Source of the DNA: Byssovorax sp.
GTDB lineage: Bacteria > Myxococcota_A > Polyangia > Polyangiales > Polyangiaceae
Assembly: GCA_025362495.1 (NCBI GenBank)
Contig: JANYGI010000094.1
Location: 38,652 to 102,651 of the forward strand
Direction: 5' to 3'
Length of the DNA: 64,000 nt
In this document: piece after piece, positions 1-7,749 of the stretch
How positions within the stretch are numbered: position 1 is the stretch's first letter
Layout of the letters: the number at the start of each line of letters is the position of its first letter
The notes under the pieces: model-generated
Database searches by the model: none
The model's input: the letters and a program-made list of their open reading frames with translations, nothing else
Told to the model about the DNA's origin: nothing
Made by a program: the position numbers and the translations under genes

Positions 1-178
1 TGTGAGCTTCGGGTTCGTCCTGAGTGACGGGCTCGATCTCGCACGCGCCCCAGGCGCCGGCGTTCAGATTTTGCACATCGTCGATCACGCTGACGTGCGT
101 CTCGCAGCCGAGGCTGTAGGCCGTGGCCGCGCCGGAGAGCAGCAGAATCGCGACCAGGCTCAGGTGGGATGCCTCCAT
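1..178 (-). CDS. Exported protein, 3' end cut off by window edge
   Basis: An ATG at 178 opens a frame that runs off the left edge; 59 codons are visible. The N-terminus has a short hydrophobic stretch (LVAILLLSGAATA) followed by a Cys at about residue 25 (SLGCETH), so it is a secreted protein or possible lipoprotein. The residues before the Cys are not a canonical lipobox, and cleavage after AATA is equally likely. The rest seen is acidic and matches no family I know. It starts 11 bases after the stop of the FecR-like gene, so it is probably the third gene of a sigma factor - FecR-like - exported protein operon. Confidence 0.55.
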   Translation of the reverse strand, partial: MEASHLSLVAILLLSGAATAYSLGCETHVSVIDDVQNLNAGAWGACEIEPVTQDEPEAH

Positions 179-189
179 GATCGTCTCTT

Positions 190-1425
190 TCAGTTGGCGA
201 GCAGGCTCTTCGCTTGCTCGGCGTGGGGTCCAGTCGGGTACGTGTCGAGGTAGCGTTGCGCCGTGGCGCGGGCGGCTTCGAGAGCGCCGGTGCGCTGCTG
301 GCATTCGAACAAGCGGCCCAGCGCCTCGCGGGCCAACGATCCGCCGGGTTGCTCGGCCAGATAAGCGGTGAACCAGGTGGCGGCCTCGCCGTAGGCGCCG
401 CGCTGATCGAAGGCGGCGCGGCCGAGCAGGAAGGCGGCCGTGGCGGCGCGCGGATCTCCGGGAAAACGGCGTCGAAGCGCGCGGAGAGCCTCTGTCGCGC
501 GGGCCGGCTTGCCAGCGAAGCGCGCGGCGTCGGCCAGGGCCATCAGATCGGCCGGGCCGAGGCGATCACAGGTGCTCGCGAAGCCGTCCGACTCGGCACC
601 ACGGAGGGCCTCTTCGTATTTGCCCTGCGCACTGAGATCACGAAGGCTCGGCCTCGGGGCGGACTCCATGGGGCGCGGCGAAGGTACGATGAGCGCGCTC
701 GGGATTGCGGCGATCGGAGGCTCGGGCGCCGGCAGATCCGGTGGGGTGGCGTCGGCGACGAGGGCAGTCTCGATCGGTGTCGGATCAGCGCTGGTGAGCG
801 CGAGCTTTCGATCCTTGCAGTCGATCGTCAGCGTCTGTCCCGCGGAGACGGCGCGCTGGTCGCCGACGAGAGGGCCCGTGACGCGCACCGATCCTTCCTC
901 GAGCTCGAGCTGGAAGGCCTCGGTTTCGGGGGTCCATGCGACGTGAAAGCGGGTGCCGGTGACGAGGATCTCGAACGGGCCGACGCCGAGGGTCCAGCGG
1001 GTGCCGTCGCGGTGCACCACGGACGCCGCGATCCGGCCGCGCTCGAGGACCACGCGGGCGCCACGGGCCTCGACGGTGACGACGCGGGCGCGCGCCTCGT
1101 GATCGAGTGCCAGCACGGTGCCGTCCGAGAAGCGCAGCGGGAGGGCCTCGCCGGCGGGCGCCGCGATCCACTCGCCGACGTGGCCCTCCGCGCCGCCGCT
1201 GGCCTGGAAATGAAGGGGATGCGAGCGGGTGGCGACGAGGACCACGAGCAGCGCCGCCGCGGCCGCGAAGGCCAGGGCGAGGCCGATCCGGGCCCGCGCC
1301 GGCGCTCGATCGCGGCGCCGCAGGGCCGCAGCGAGGAGGAGCGCGCGCCCCGGATCGCGATCGCGATCCATCGGCAAAAGCTGCTCGTCCTGGGCCTCCG
1401 CGAGGGCCTTGCCCAGCGCGATCAA
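190..1425 (-). CDS. FecR-domain membrane protein with C-terminal TPR-like repeats
   Basis: About 411 residues. A basic cytoplasmic N-terminus precedes one membrane segment at about residues 47-66 (rich in Leu, Ala and Val). A FecR-type beta-rich domain follows at about 85-200, with LRFSDGT, ARVVLERGRI and the VTGTRFHV signature, then a Pro-rich linker and an alpha-helical TPR/YfiO-like region from about 265 to the end (alternating Ala/Leu helices with AAFLLGRAAFD and AREALGRLFE). FecR proteins are anti-sigma or sigma-activating regulators. The TTG start (1423-1425) overlaps the stop of the ECF sigma gene in a TTGA, so the two are translationally coupled and likely form a pair. A downstream ATG at residue 19 is an alternative start. 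The TPR tail suggests protein contacts in the periplasm rather than classical siderophore signalling. Confidence 0.8.
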   Translation of the reverse strand: MIALGKALAEAQDEQLLPMDRDRDPGRALLLAAALRRRDRAPARARIGLALAFAAAAALLVVLVATRSHPLHFQASGGAEGHVGEWIAAPAGEALPLRFSDGTVLALDHEARARVVTVEARGARVVLERGRIAASVVHRDGTRWTLGVGPFEILVTGTRFHVAWTPETEAFQLELEEGSVRVTGPLVGDQRAVSAGQTLTIDCKDRKLALTSADPTPIETALVADATPPDLPAPEPPIAAIPSALIVPSPRPMESAPRPSLRDLSAQGKYEEALRGAESDGFASTCDRLGPADLMALADAARFAGKPARATEALRALRRRFPGDPRAATAAFLLGRAAFDQRGAYGEAATWFTAYLAEQPGGSLAREALGRLFECQQRTGALEAARATAQRYLDTYPTGPHAEQAKSLLAN

Positions 1426-2084
1426 AGGTCGCTCTTCGTGCCCCGTCGGGTGCCTCCTTCAAGCCAATCGCGCAAGACCGGGTGCTGCCGCGCCGCGCGG
1501 GTGAATCGCTCCTCGGCGCGCGCGAGGCGCCGCTTGATCGTCGCGAGCGATGCCTCGGTGGCGGCGGCAATCTCGGTGAGCTCCATCCCTTCGAGGAAGC
1601 GGAGAACGAAGGCGATCCGCTCGTCGGGCGGGAGCCGGTCGAGCACGGCGTAAGTCGCGCGGAGCGCCTCGCCGTGCTCACCGCTCACGGGCGGCGCCTC
1701 GACGTCGGGCAGCGCCTCGGGTGCGAAGAACGAGAGCCAGCGACGGCGGGCGCGGCGCTGGATCGCGGTGCGCGCCGTGAAGAGCGTGACCGAGGTGATC
1801 CACGCGCCGAGCGCCGCGGGATCGCGCAGCGTCCGGAGCGAGCCGAGCGCGCGGACGAAGACGTCGTGGTGGACGTCGGCGAGCTCGCCGTCGACGCCGA
1901 GGATCCGGCCGAGCGGGCGCCTCACGTGCGCGGCGTAGCGATCGTAGAAGACGGCGATCGCCGCGGGCTGCTCGGCGCGGAGCCCCTCGACCAGCGCGGC
2001 GTCCGACGTGAACGCGACGTTCCCCGGCCCCGTCGGGCTGCGAAGGACGCGTGGTCCCGCTGGTCGCGCTGCGCTGCTGCTCAC
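1422..2084 (-). CDS. ECF-type RNA polymerase sigma factor
   Basis: About 220 residues from the GTG at 2084, the usual length for an ECF sigma factor. A region 2 domain lies at about residues 20-105 (IAVFYDRYAAHVRRPLGRI, then DVHHDVFVRALGSL). A region 4 helix-turn-helix lies at about 140-200 (LDRLPPDERIAFVLRFLEG, MELTEIAAATEASLATIK, RRLARAEERF). The frame stays open far upstream, but that extension is low-complexity and overlaps the divergent gene at 2212, so I cut it at the GTG; no strong ribosome binding site decides this. It is followed directly by the FecR-like gene, its probable regulator. The target promoters are not known from this window. Confidence 0.85.
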   Translation of the reverse strand: MSSSAARPAGPRVLRSPTGPGNVAFTSDAALVEGLRAEQPAAIAVFYDRYAAHVRRPLGRILGVDGELADVHHDVFVRALGSLRTLRDPAALGAWITSVTLFTARTAIQRRARRRWLSFFAPEALPDVEAPPVSGEHGEALRATYAVLDRLPPDERIAFVLRFLEGMELTEIAAATEASLATIKRRLARAEERFTRAARQHPVLRDWLEGGTRRGTKSDL

Positions 2085-2211
2085 GTCGGGGATAGTCCGC
2101 GCGGGCCCCCGGGACGGCTCATTTATTCGCGGCTCGAAGGGAAGCGCCCGCGCCGGTGCGGGCGTTGCCGGTGCCACGCCGACGCCGAGGCGGCGTGGAG
2201 AGGACGACGCG

Positions 2212-3978
2212 ATGAGCGAGGTGCCCGTGAGCGAGCAGCAGGTGATTGGTCCGGCGGTCACCCGCGTTCGGATGCGGCTCGGCCGGATCGCCGGCCGCGC
2301 GCTCCTGCGTCGGCGCGCCGCGTGGGCGCTCGGCTTCGGGGCACTCCTCGCCGCGCTGCGGCCGCTGCTGTGGCCGCTCGGCGAGGACACTCCGCTCCAT
2401 TTCGGCCTCGTTCGCGCGGCGATCCTGGCGATCGTCGGGTTCGCGATCGTGGCCTCGGCGCTCCTGATCCTCGGTCGTCGACGCCGCCCGTCGATGCTCG
2501 GCGCGGCGCGCGCGCTCGATGACGCGCTCGATCTCCGCGAGGTCGTCGGCAGCGGGTTCGCGTTCGAGCGCGATGGTCGCGACGAGGCTGGCGTGATCGT
2601 CGCGCGGCGTCGCGGCGCGGCCGCCGTGAAGGGGCTCGACGTCGAGGCGGCGTTCCCGCTGCCGTCGCTGCGGCCCGCGCGTCGACGGCTCGCGCAGGCC
2701 TCGATCGGCCTCGCGGCGGCGCTGGCGATCGGCGCCTACGATCCCGTGCTCGCCGCCGCGATGATGGCGCCGCCGACCGACGACGAGCGCGCAGCGGCCG
2801 CCGATCTCGACGCCGCCGCGCAAGCGCTCGCCGCGGCGATCGCGCCGTCGTCCGATCCGAGGCACCCCGAGGCGGCGAAGAGCGGCTCGGCGAAAGAGGA
2901 CGAGAAGAAGGGCCCGAGCGCCGGGCCGAAGCTGGTCGAGAAGGCGCGCGAGGCCGCGAAGGCGGCGCGGCGCGGCGATCGGCAAGGCGCGCTCGGCAAG
3001 CTCGACTCGCTCCGCACCGACGGGCGCAAGCAGGCGGCGCGCGCCGCGGATCTCAAGGCCGCGCTCCGGCAGATCGCCGACGCGCTCGATCCGCCGAAGA
3101 GCGGCGCGCGATCCGGCGCGGCCCGCGCCCTCGATCCCTCGGCGAAGGCTGCCGATTCGATGCGCCTCCTCGCGAAGAAGATGCGGTCGCCCGAGGAGAC
3201 CGCGAGCGAGACGAAGGAGTCGCAAGAGCGCACGCTCGAGCGCCTGTCGCGCGCGGGCGAAGAGGCCCGCAAGGCCGGCGGCGACAAGGGCGAGAAGGGC
3301 GACGGGAAGAGCGCCGCCGAATCGCTCTCGCGCGCGGCCGAGGCGCTTTCCAGAGGCGATCGCGAGGCCGCTGCGAAGATGCTCGACGAGGCCGCGGAGC
3401 GCGCCGACGGCATGGAGCGCGAGCGCGCCGAGGCCACGGCCGAGGCCGAGGCGATCGCCGAGATGCTCGAGAAGAGCGGCATCCTCGAGGAGGCCATCGA
3501 GATGGCGATGCTCGGTCGCGAAGGCCAGGGCAAGCCGGGCGAAGGCGCCGGCACGGGCGAGGGCAAGGGCGCCGGCGAAGGCGATCAGCCGGGCACGGGG
3601 AGCGGCAAGGGCGCGGGCAAGAAGGGCCTGGATCTGCGGCGCGCGCTCGCGTCGCGCCTCGCAGCGATCGGCTTCGGCGGCGAGCCCGGCAGCGGCGTCG
3701 ACGGCGGCGGATCGATCCCCGATCGCCACCGCACCAAGCGCGAAGCGATCGAGGTGAAATCGTCGCTGCGCGCGCCGTCCGAGGTGGGCGAGGGCGAGCG
3801 CGCGATCCAGGCGATTCAAGGGCTCGGCAAGGGCTCCGAGGCGCCGAAGGCCTACCGCGAAGTCTTCCCTTCGTACGACGCCGCCGTCGAGGAGGGCCTC
3901 GCCGACGAGCGCATCCCCGCGGCGCGACGGGCGGCCGTTCGCAAGTATTTCCAGTCGATCCGGCCCGTCGATCCCTGA
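2212..3978 (+). CDS. Membrane-anchored coiled-coil protein of the first MoxR operon
   Basis: 588 residues from an ATG preceded by GGAGAGG. Hydrophobic helices lie at about residues 36-55, 66-87 and 160-180. A long charged region (about 200-430) follows, rich in Ala, Lys, Glu and Arg, that should form coiled coils, then a Gly/Glu/Lys low-complexity segment with repeated GEG and GKG units (about 435-480). The C-terminus is better conserved-looking, with KAYREVFPSYDAAVEEGL and DERIPAARRAAVRKYFQSI. The overall plan resembles the DUF4175-like proteins that often head MoxR/DUF58/vWA operons, but I am not certain of the family. Its stop is 71 bases before the MoxR gene on the same strand. Function unknown; it is probably a structural partner or substrate of the MoxR complex. 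Confidence 0.75.
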   Translation: MSEVPVSEQQVIGPAVTRVRMRLGRIAGRALLRRRAAWALGFGALLAALRPLLWPLGEDTPLHFGLVRAAILAIVGFAIVASALLILGRRRRPSMLGAARALDDALDLREVVGSGFAFERDGRDEAGVIVARRRGAAAVKGLDVEAAFPLPSLRPARRRLAQASIGLAAALAIGAYDPVLAAAMMAPPTDDERAAAADLDAAAQALAAAIAPSSDPRHPEAAKSGSAKEDEKKGPSAGPKLVEKAREAAKAARRGDRQGALGKLDSLRTDGRKQAARAADLKAALRQIADALDPPKSGARSGAARALDPSAKAADSMRLLAKKMRSPEETASETKESQERTLERLSRAGEEARKAGGDKGEKGDGKSAAESLSRAAEALSRGDREAAAKMLDEAAERADGMERERAEATAEAEAIAEMLEKSGILEEAIEMAMLGREGQGKPGEGAGTGEGKGAGEGDQPGTGSGKGAGKKGLDLRRALASRLAAIGFGGEPGSGVDGGGSIPDRHRTKREAIEVKSSLRAPSEVGEGERAIQAIQGLGKGSEAPKAYREVFPSYDAAVEEGLADERIPAARRAAVRKYFQSIRPVDP

Positions 3979-4049
3979 TCGCCGCGGGCTGATTTTTCCG
4001 AACAGAACCAACCGAACCGGCGCGGGCTCGCGCCGCCGACGACGAGGGC

Positions 4050-5084
4050 GTGATGACGAACGAACCCTGGGCGAGCACCCCCGTGCTGCGCGTGGTGGGC
4101 GGATCCGACGTGAAGGAAAACGTGGCGGCGATCGAGGCGGCGGAGGTCGCGCTCGCGCACGCGAAGAAGGTGGGCGATCGGCTGCGCGGAGAGCTGAGCG
4201 CGGTGATCTTCGGGCAAGACGAGGTCATCACCGGAGTCGTGGTGGCGCTGCTCGCCGGCGGTCACGTGCTGCTCGAGGGCGCGCCCGGGCTCGGGAAAAC
4301 GCAGATCGTGCGGACGCTGTCGAAGCTCGTCGGCGGCTCGTTCTCGCGGATCCAGTTCACGCCCGATCTGATGCCGAGCGACATCGTCGGGACGAGCCTG
4401 GTCGTGACCACGGCGAACGGCGGCAAGGATCTCGCGTACCGGCCCGGGCCGATCTTCGCCAACCTGATCCTCGCCGACGAGATCAACCGCGCGACACCGA
4501 AGACGCAGAGCGCGCTGCTCGAAGCGATGGCGGAGCGCACCGTGTCGGTCGAGGGGCAGCCGCGCGATCTGCCGTCGCCGTTCTTCGTGCTCGCGACCGA
4601 GAACCCGATCGAGATGGAGGGCGTGTTCCCGCTGCCCGAGGCGCAGCTCGATCGCTTCCTGATGAAGCTGATCGTGAAGATGCCGGATCTGGAGACGCTC
4701 ACGCGGATCGGGGCGCGCGCCGAGGAGCCGAAGCCGCCGAGCGCGGTGACGTTCCCCGACGAATTGCTGGAGGTGCAGGCCGCGGTGCGGCAGCTCCCGT
4801 CGGCGCGCCACGTCGAGCGCTACGCGGCGAAGCTGGTGCTCGCGACCCACACCGAGAAGGGCGTCCGCTACGGCGCGGGGCCTCGCGCCGCGCAGGCGCT
4901 GATGAGCTGCGCGCGCGCCCGCGCCGTGCTCGACGGGCGCGCCGCGGTGGCCGCCGACGACGTGAAGGCCGTCGCCGGCGACGTGCTCCGCCACCGTCTG
5001 GGGCTTCGTTTCGAGGCTGAAGCGCAGGGGATCGACGCGGACAAAATCATCGCCCAGGCCCTCGCCCACACCAAGGTGGACTGA
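4050..5084 (+). CDS. MoxR-family AAA+ ATPase (first copy)
   Basis: 344 residues. Walker A is GAPGLGKTQIV near residue 75, Walker B is LILADEINRATPK near 145, sensor region ATENPIEMEGVFPLPEAQLD near 185, and the C-terminal AAA lid carries the RAAQAL motif. This matches the MoxR/RavA-like clade, cytosolic chaperone-type ATPases that work with vWA-domain proteins on metal-cofactor or envelope protein maturation. A GTG at 4050 and an ATG at 4053 are adjacent starts; GAGGG just upstream fits the ATG. The DUF58 gene begins two bases after the stop, so translation is coupled. The gene order MoxR, DUF58, vWA, vWA is the classical arrangement seen in bat-type operons. Confidence 0.92.
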   Translation: MMTNEPWASTPVLRVVGGSDVKENVAAIEAAEVALAHAKKVGDRLRGELSAVIFGQDEVITGVVVALLAGGHVLLEGAPGLGKTQIVRTLSKLVGGSFSRIQFTPDLMPSDIVGTSLVVTTANGGKDLAYRPGPIFANLILADEINRATPKTQSALLEAMAERTVSVEGQPRDLPSPFFVLATENPIEMEGVFPLPEAQLDRFLMKLIVKMPDLETLTRIGARAEEPKPPSAVTFPDELLEVQAAVRQLPSARHVERYAAKLVLATHTEKGVRYGAGPRAAQALMSCARARAVLDGRAAVAADDVKAVAGDVLRHRLGLRFEAEAQGIDADKIIAQALAHTKVD

Positions 5085-5086
5085 CC

Positions 5087-6043
5087 GTGGACCTCGCCCT
5101 CGCGCCCGCTGTGAACGAGCCCGCGGCGTCGCCGTCGCGCGCGGAGATCTCGCCCGACGCGTCGCTGCTCTCGCCGGAGATCGCCTCGCGCCTCGCGCAG
5201 CTCTCGATCCTCTCGCGGCGCATGGCCGACGCGCGACGCCGCGGTCGCCGCAAGAACCGCCGGCCCGGCGCGGGCGTCGAGCTCCTGGATACGAGGCCGT
5301 ATGTGGTCGGCGACGATCCGCGGCGGATCGCCTGGTCGGCGTACGCGCGGCTCGAGCGCCTGGTGGTGCGGCTCGCGGCCGACGAGGCGCCGCTCCGGCT
5401 CGCGCTGGTGCTCGACACCAGCGCCTCGATGCGCTTCGGCGCGCCGACCAAGCTGCGCCAGGCGACGCGGATCGCGGCGGGGCTCGCCGCGGTGGCGCTC
5501 TCCGGCGAGGATCGCGTCGCCGCGGTGGCGAGCTCGTCGCGCGAGATCGAGTCGATGCGCGCGGGCGGCGGTCGCGCCGGGATGGCGAAGCTTTTCGGGA
5601 TGCTCGACGGTCTCGGCGCCGCCGGCGAGACCGATCTATCGGCGGCGGCGACGGCCGCGACCCACGCCGCGGGAGGCCGCGCGCTCTGCGTGATCCTCGG
5701 CGATCTGCTCGATCCGAAGGGCGCGCTCGCCGGCGCGCGCGCCGCGCGGGAGCGCGGCCACGAGGTGACGATCGTCGAGGTGCTCGATCCCTTCGAGATC
5801 GATCCGCCGGAGCTCGACGACCTCGATCTCGAGGACGACGAGACCGGCGAGATCGTCGTGATGCCCGCGCACGGCGCTCGCGCCGCGTACCTGGAGGCGC
5901 TCGCCGAGCACCGCGCTCGCGTCGACGAAGGCGCGGCCGAGCTCGGCGCCCCGGTGCTGCGCGTGTCGACGGCCGAGCCCTTCGACGTCGTGATCGGCGA
6001 CGCGCTCGCGGCAGGTCTGCTGCGCGGTGGAGGCCTGCAATGA
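5087..6043 (+). CDS. DUF58-domain protein with vWA-like core
   Basis: 318 residues from a GTG two bases after the MoxR stop. The DUF58 signature DTRPYVVGDDPRRIAW lies near residue 68, followed by a von Willebrand A-like fold whose metal-site motif DTSASMRFG (near 110) is intact in DxSxS form. A negatively charged segment near 240 (repeated Asp/Glu with DLDLEDDE) is unusual. No signal peptide or membrane segment is seen, so it should be cytosolic and act with the MoxR ATPase. The stop overlaps the next start as ATGA, so it is coupled to the BatA-like gene. Confidence 0.9.
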   Translation: MDLALAPAVNEPAASPSRAEISPDASLLSPEIASRLAQLSILSRRMADARRRGRRKNRRPGAGVELLDTRPYVVGDDPRRIAWSAYARLERLVVRLAADEAPLRLALVLDTSASMRFGAPTKLRQATRIAAGLAAVALSGEDRVAAVASSSREIESMRAGGGRAGMAKLFGMLDGLGAAGETDLSAAATAATHAAGGRALCVILGDLLDPKGALAGARAARERGHEVTIVEVLDPFEIDPPELDDLDLEDDETGEIVVMPAHGARAAYLEALAEHRARVDEGAAELGAPVLRVSTAEPFDVVIGDALAAGLLRGGGLQ

Positions 6044-7749
6044 TCTTCGCTGCGCCCCGGATCCTCGTCGCGCTCGGCCTGCTCGTGCCGGTGCTCGTGG
6101 CCTTCCTGGTTCGAAGACGCCGGAGCACAGTCCGGGTCCCCTCGACGCTGCTCTTCCGCCTCGCGGCGAAGACGACGGCGCCGAACCGGCGCGTGCGCTG
6201 GCTCCGGCGCGTGGCCTCGCTCGTCGCGTGCCTGCTCGCGGTGGCCGCGCTGGTGATCGCGGCGGCGGGCCCGTCCGCGCGAAATCGAGGCGAAACGACG
6301 GCGATCGTGATCGATCTGTCGGCGTCGATGGGCGCCGGCGGGGCGCGCTCGCCGCTGGTCGAGGCCCGTCGCTTCACGGCGCGCCTCGTCGGCGGCGCGG
6401 GCCCCGGCGATCGTTTTCTGATCGTCGGCGCCGGCGTCGTCCCGGTGCGTCTGGCCGGCCCTGTGGCGCCCGGACCCGAGATCGACGAGGCCCTCGCGGC
6501 GCTCACCGTCGAGCGCGGCGGCGCCGATCGGGAAGCGGCGATCGATCTCGCGGCGGATCTCGTCGCCGGGTCGACGCGGCCGCGGATCGTGGTGCTCCAC
6601 GATGGCGGCGAGAGCCTCGGCGACGGCGGATCGCAGCACCGCGGCATCCCGGTGCGCGAGCGCGTCTTCACGCCGACTGCGCGCGACAACCTCGGCGTCA
6701 CGGCGTTCGCCATGCGCGCCCCGCTCGACGCCGCCAGCGACGAGGAGTGCGAGGCGCTGATCTCGGTCGCCACGTCGTCGGATCACACCCGCTCGGCGAG
6801 GATTGTCGTCAGCGTCGAGGGCCACGAGATCCTCCGCCGATCCCTGCAAATTCCGGCCACCGGCGAGGCCGAAGCCCGCGTGCGGGTGCGCGCCTCGGCG
6901 ACGCGGCTCACCGCGCGCGTCGAGGCCGAGGACGGGATCGCCGACGCGCTCGCGGCGGACGACGAGGCCGCGCTCACGGAGGCGACGCGTCCGCTGCCGC
7001 GCGTGCTCCTGATCGGCCGCGGCACGCCGGAAGGTGACGCCGCCGGCTTCTTCGTCGAGAAGGCGATCCAGGCCGCGGGCGTTCGCGAGATCGTGGATCT
7101 GGATCAACACTTCACGCGGCGTGATCACGACGAGCACGCGGCGCCGCTCACGGCCGAGCCCGGCGACATCGTGGTCGCGCTGGGCGTCGGCCCCGCGCGC
7201 GCCGTCCCCGTCCCCGCGCTCTACCTCGGCACGGCGTCGGGTCAGCTCCCGGTGCGCGGCCTCGGGGATCTCTACGGCGAGCGCACGCGGCTGCGATCGA
7301 TGGCGGCTGGCGACGCGCTCCTCCGCGGCGTCGCGCTCGACGGGCTCACCATCGGTCACGCGAAGAAGGCCAGCGCGCCGAGCGGAGCCCGCTCGCTCGT
7401 CGAGCTCGACGGCGGCGCGGTGCTCCTCGCGGGCGGCGCCGGCGAGAACGCCTGGATCTGGGCCGGCATCGAGCCCGCGGCGAGCGACATGGTCCTGCGC
7501 GTCGCGTTCCCGGTGCTGATCGCCAACGCGCTGCACGCGCTTGGCGGCGCGTCGAACGTGGCGGTCGCCGACACCGTGGCGCGGAGCGAGGTCGCGCTGC
7601 GCCAGGCGAAGATCGAGCCCGGCGCCGTGGAGATCGAGCCGGCCGCGCCGTGGCGCCCAGGCGTGAGCGCGGCGGCCGTGCTGGCGGCGATCGCCGCCGT
7701 GCTGCTCGGCGTCGAGGCGTGGACGTTCCGGAAAGGCTGGGCTTCGTGA
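6040..7749 (+). CDS. BatA-like membrane protein with vWA domain
   Basis: 569 residues. An N-terminal membrane helix (about 3-24) is followed by a basic loop, a second helix (about 58-82) and a vWA domain starting AIVIDLSASMGAGG (about 88-96), in which the metal-binding DxSxS motif is present. A long periplasmic-type beta-rich region follows, and a last helix near 540-560 ends in a short basic tail. This is the BatA/aerotolerance-type architecture. The start overlaps the DUF58 stop (ATGA) and the stop overlaps the next start, so all these genes are one transcript. It likely forms the membrane platform that MoxR acts on. Substrate unknown. Confidence 0.82.
   Translation: MIFAAPRILVALGLLVPVLVAFLVRRRRSTVRVPSTLLFRLAAKTTAPNRRVRWLRRVASLVACLLAVAALVIAAAGPSARNRGETTAIVIDLSASMGAGGARSPLVEARRFTARLVGGAGPGDRFLIVGAGVVPVRLAGPVAPGPEIDEALAALTVERGGADREAAIDLAADLVAGSTRPRIVVLHDGGESLGDGGSQHRGIPVRERVFTPTARDNLGVTAFAMRAPLDAASDEECEALISVATSSDHTRSARIVVSVEGHEILRRSLQIPATGEAEARVRVRASATRLTARVEAEDGIADALAADDEAALTEATRPLPRVLLIGRGTPEGDAAGFFVEKAIQAAGVREIVDLDQHFTRRDHDEHAAPLTAEPGDIVVALGVGPARAVPVPALYLGTASGQLPVRGLGDLYGERTRLRSMAAGDALLRGVALDGLTIGHAKKASAPSGARSLVELDGGAVLLAGGAGENAWIWAGIEPAASDMVLRVAFPVLIANALHALGGASNVAVADTVARSEVALRQAKIEPGAVEIEPAAPWRPGVSAAAVLAAIAAVLLGVEAWTFRKGWAS

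Noticed and set aside
2085..2390. N-terminal extension of the sigma factor up to an ATG at 2390
   Set aside because: The extension is Arg/Ser/Ala low complexity, overlaps the start of the divergent gene with a good ribosome site at 2212, and would make the protein 100 residues longer than ECF factors.
3852..6773. Open frame of 973 codons on the minus strand over the MoxR operon
   Set aside because: Shadow of the MoxR and DUF58 genes; Arg/Ser/Pro-rich translation, no motif.
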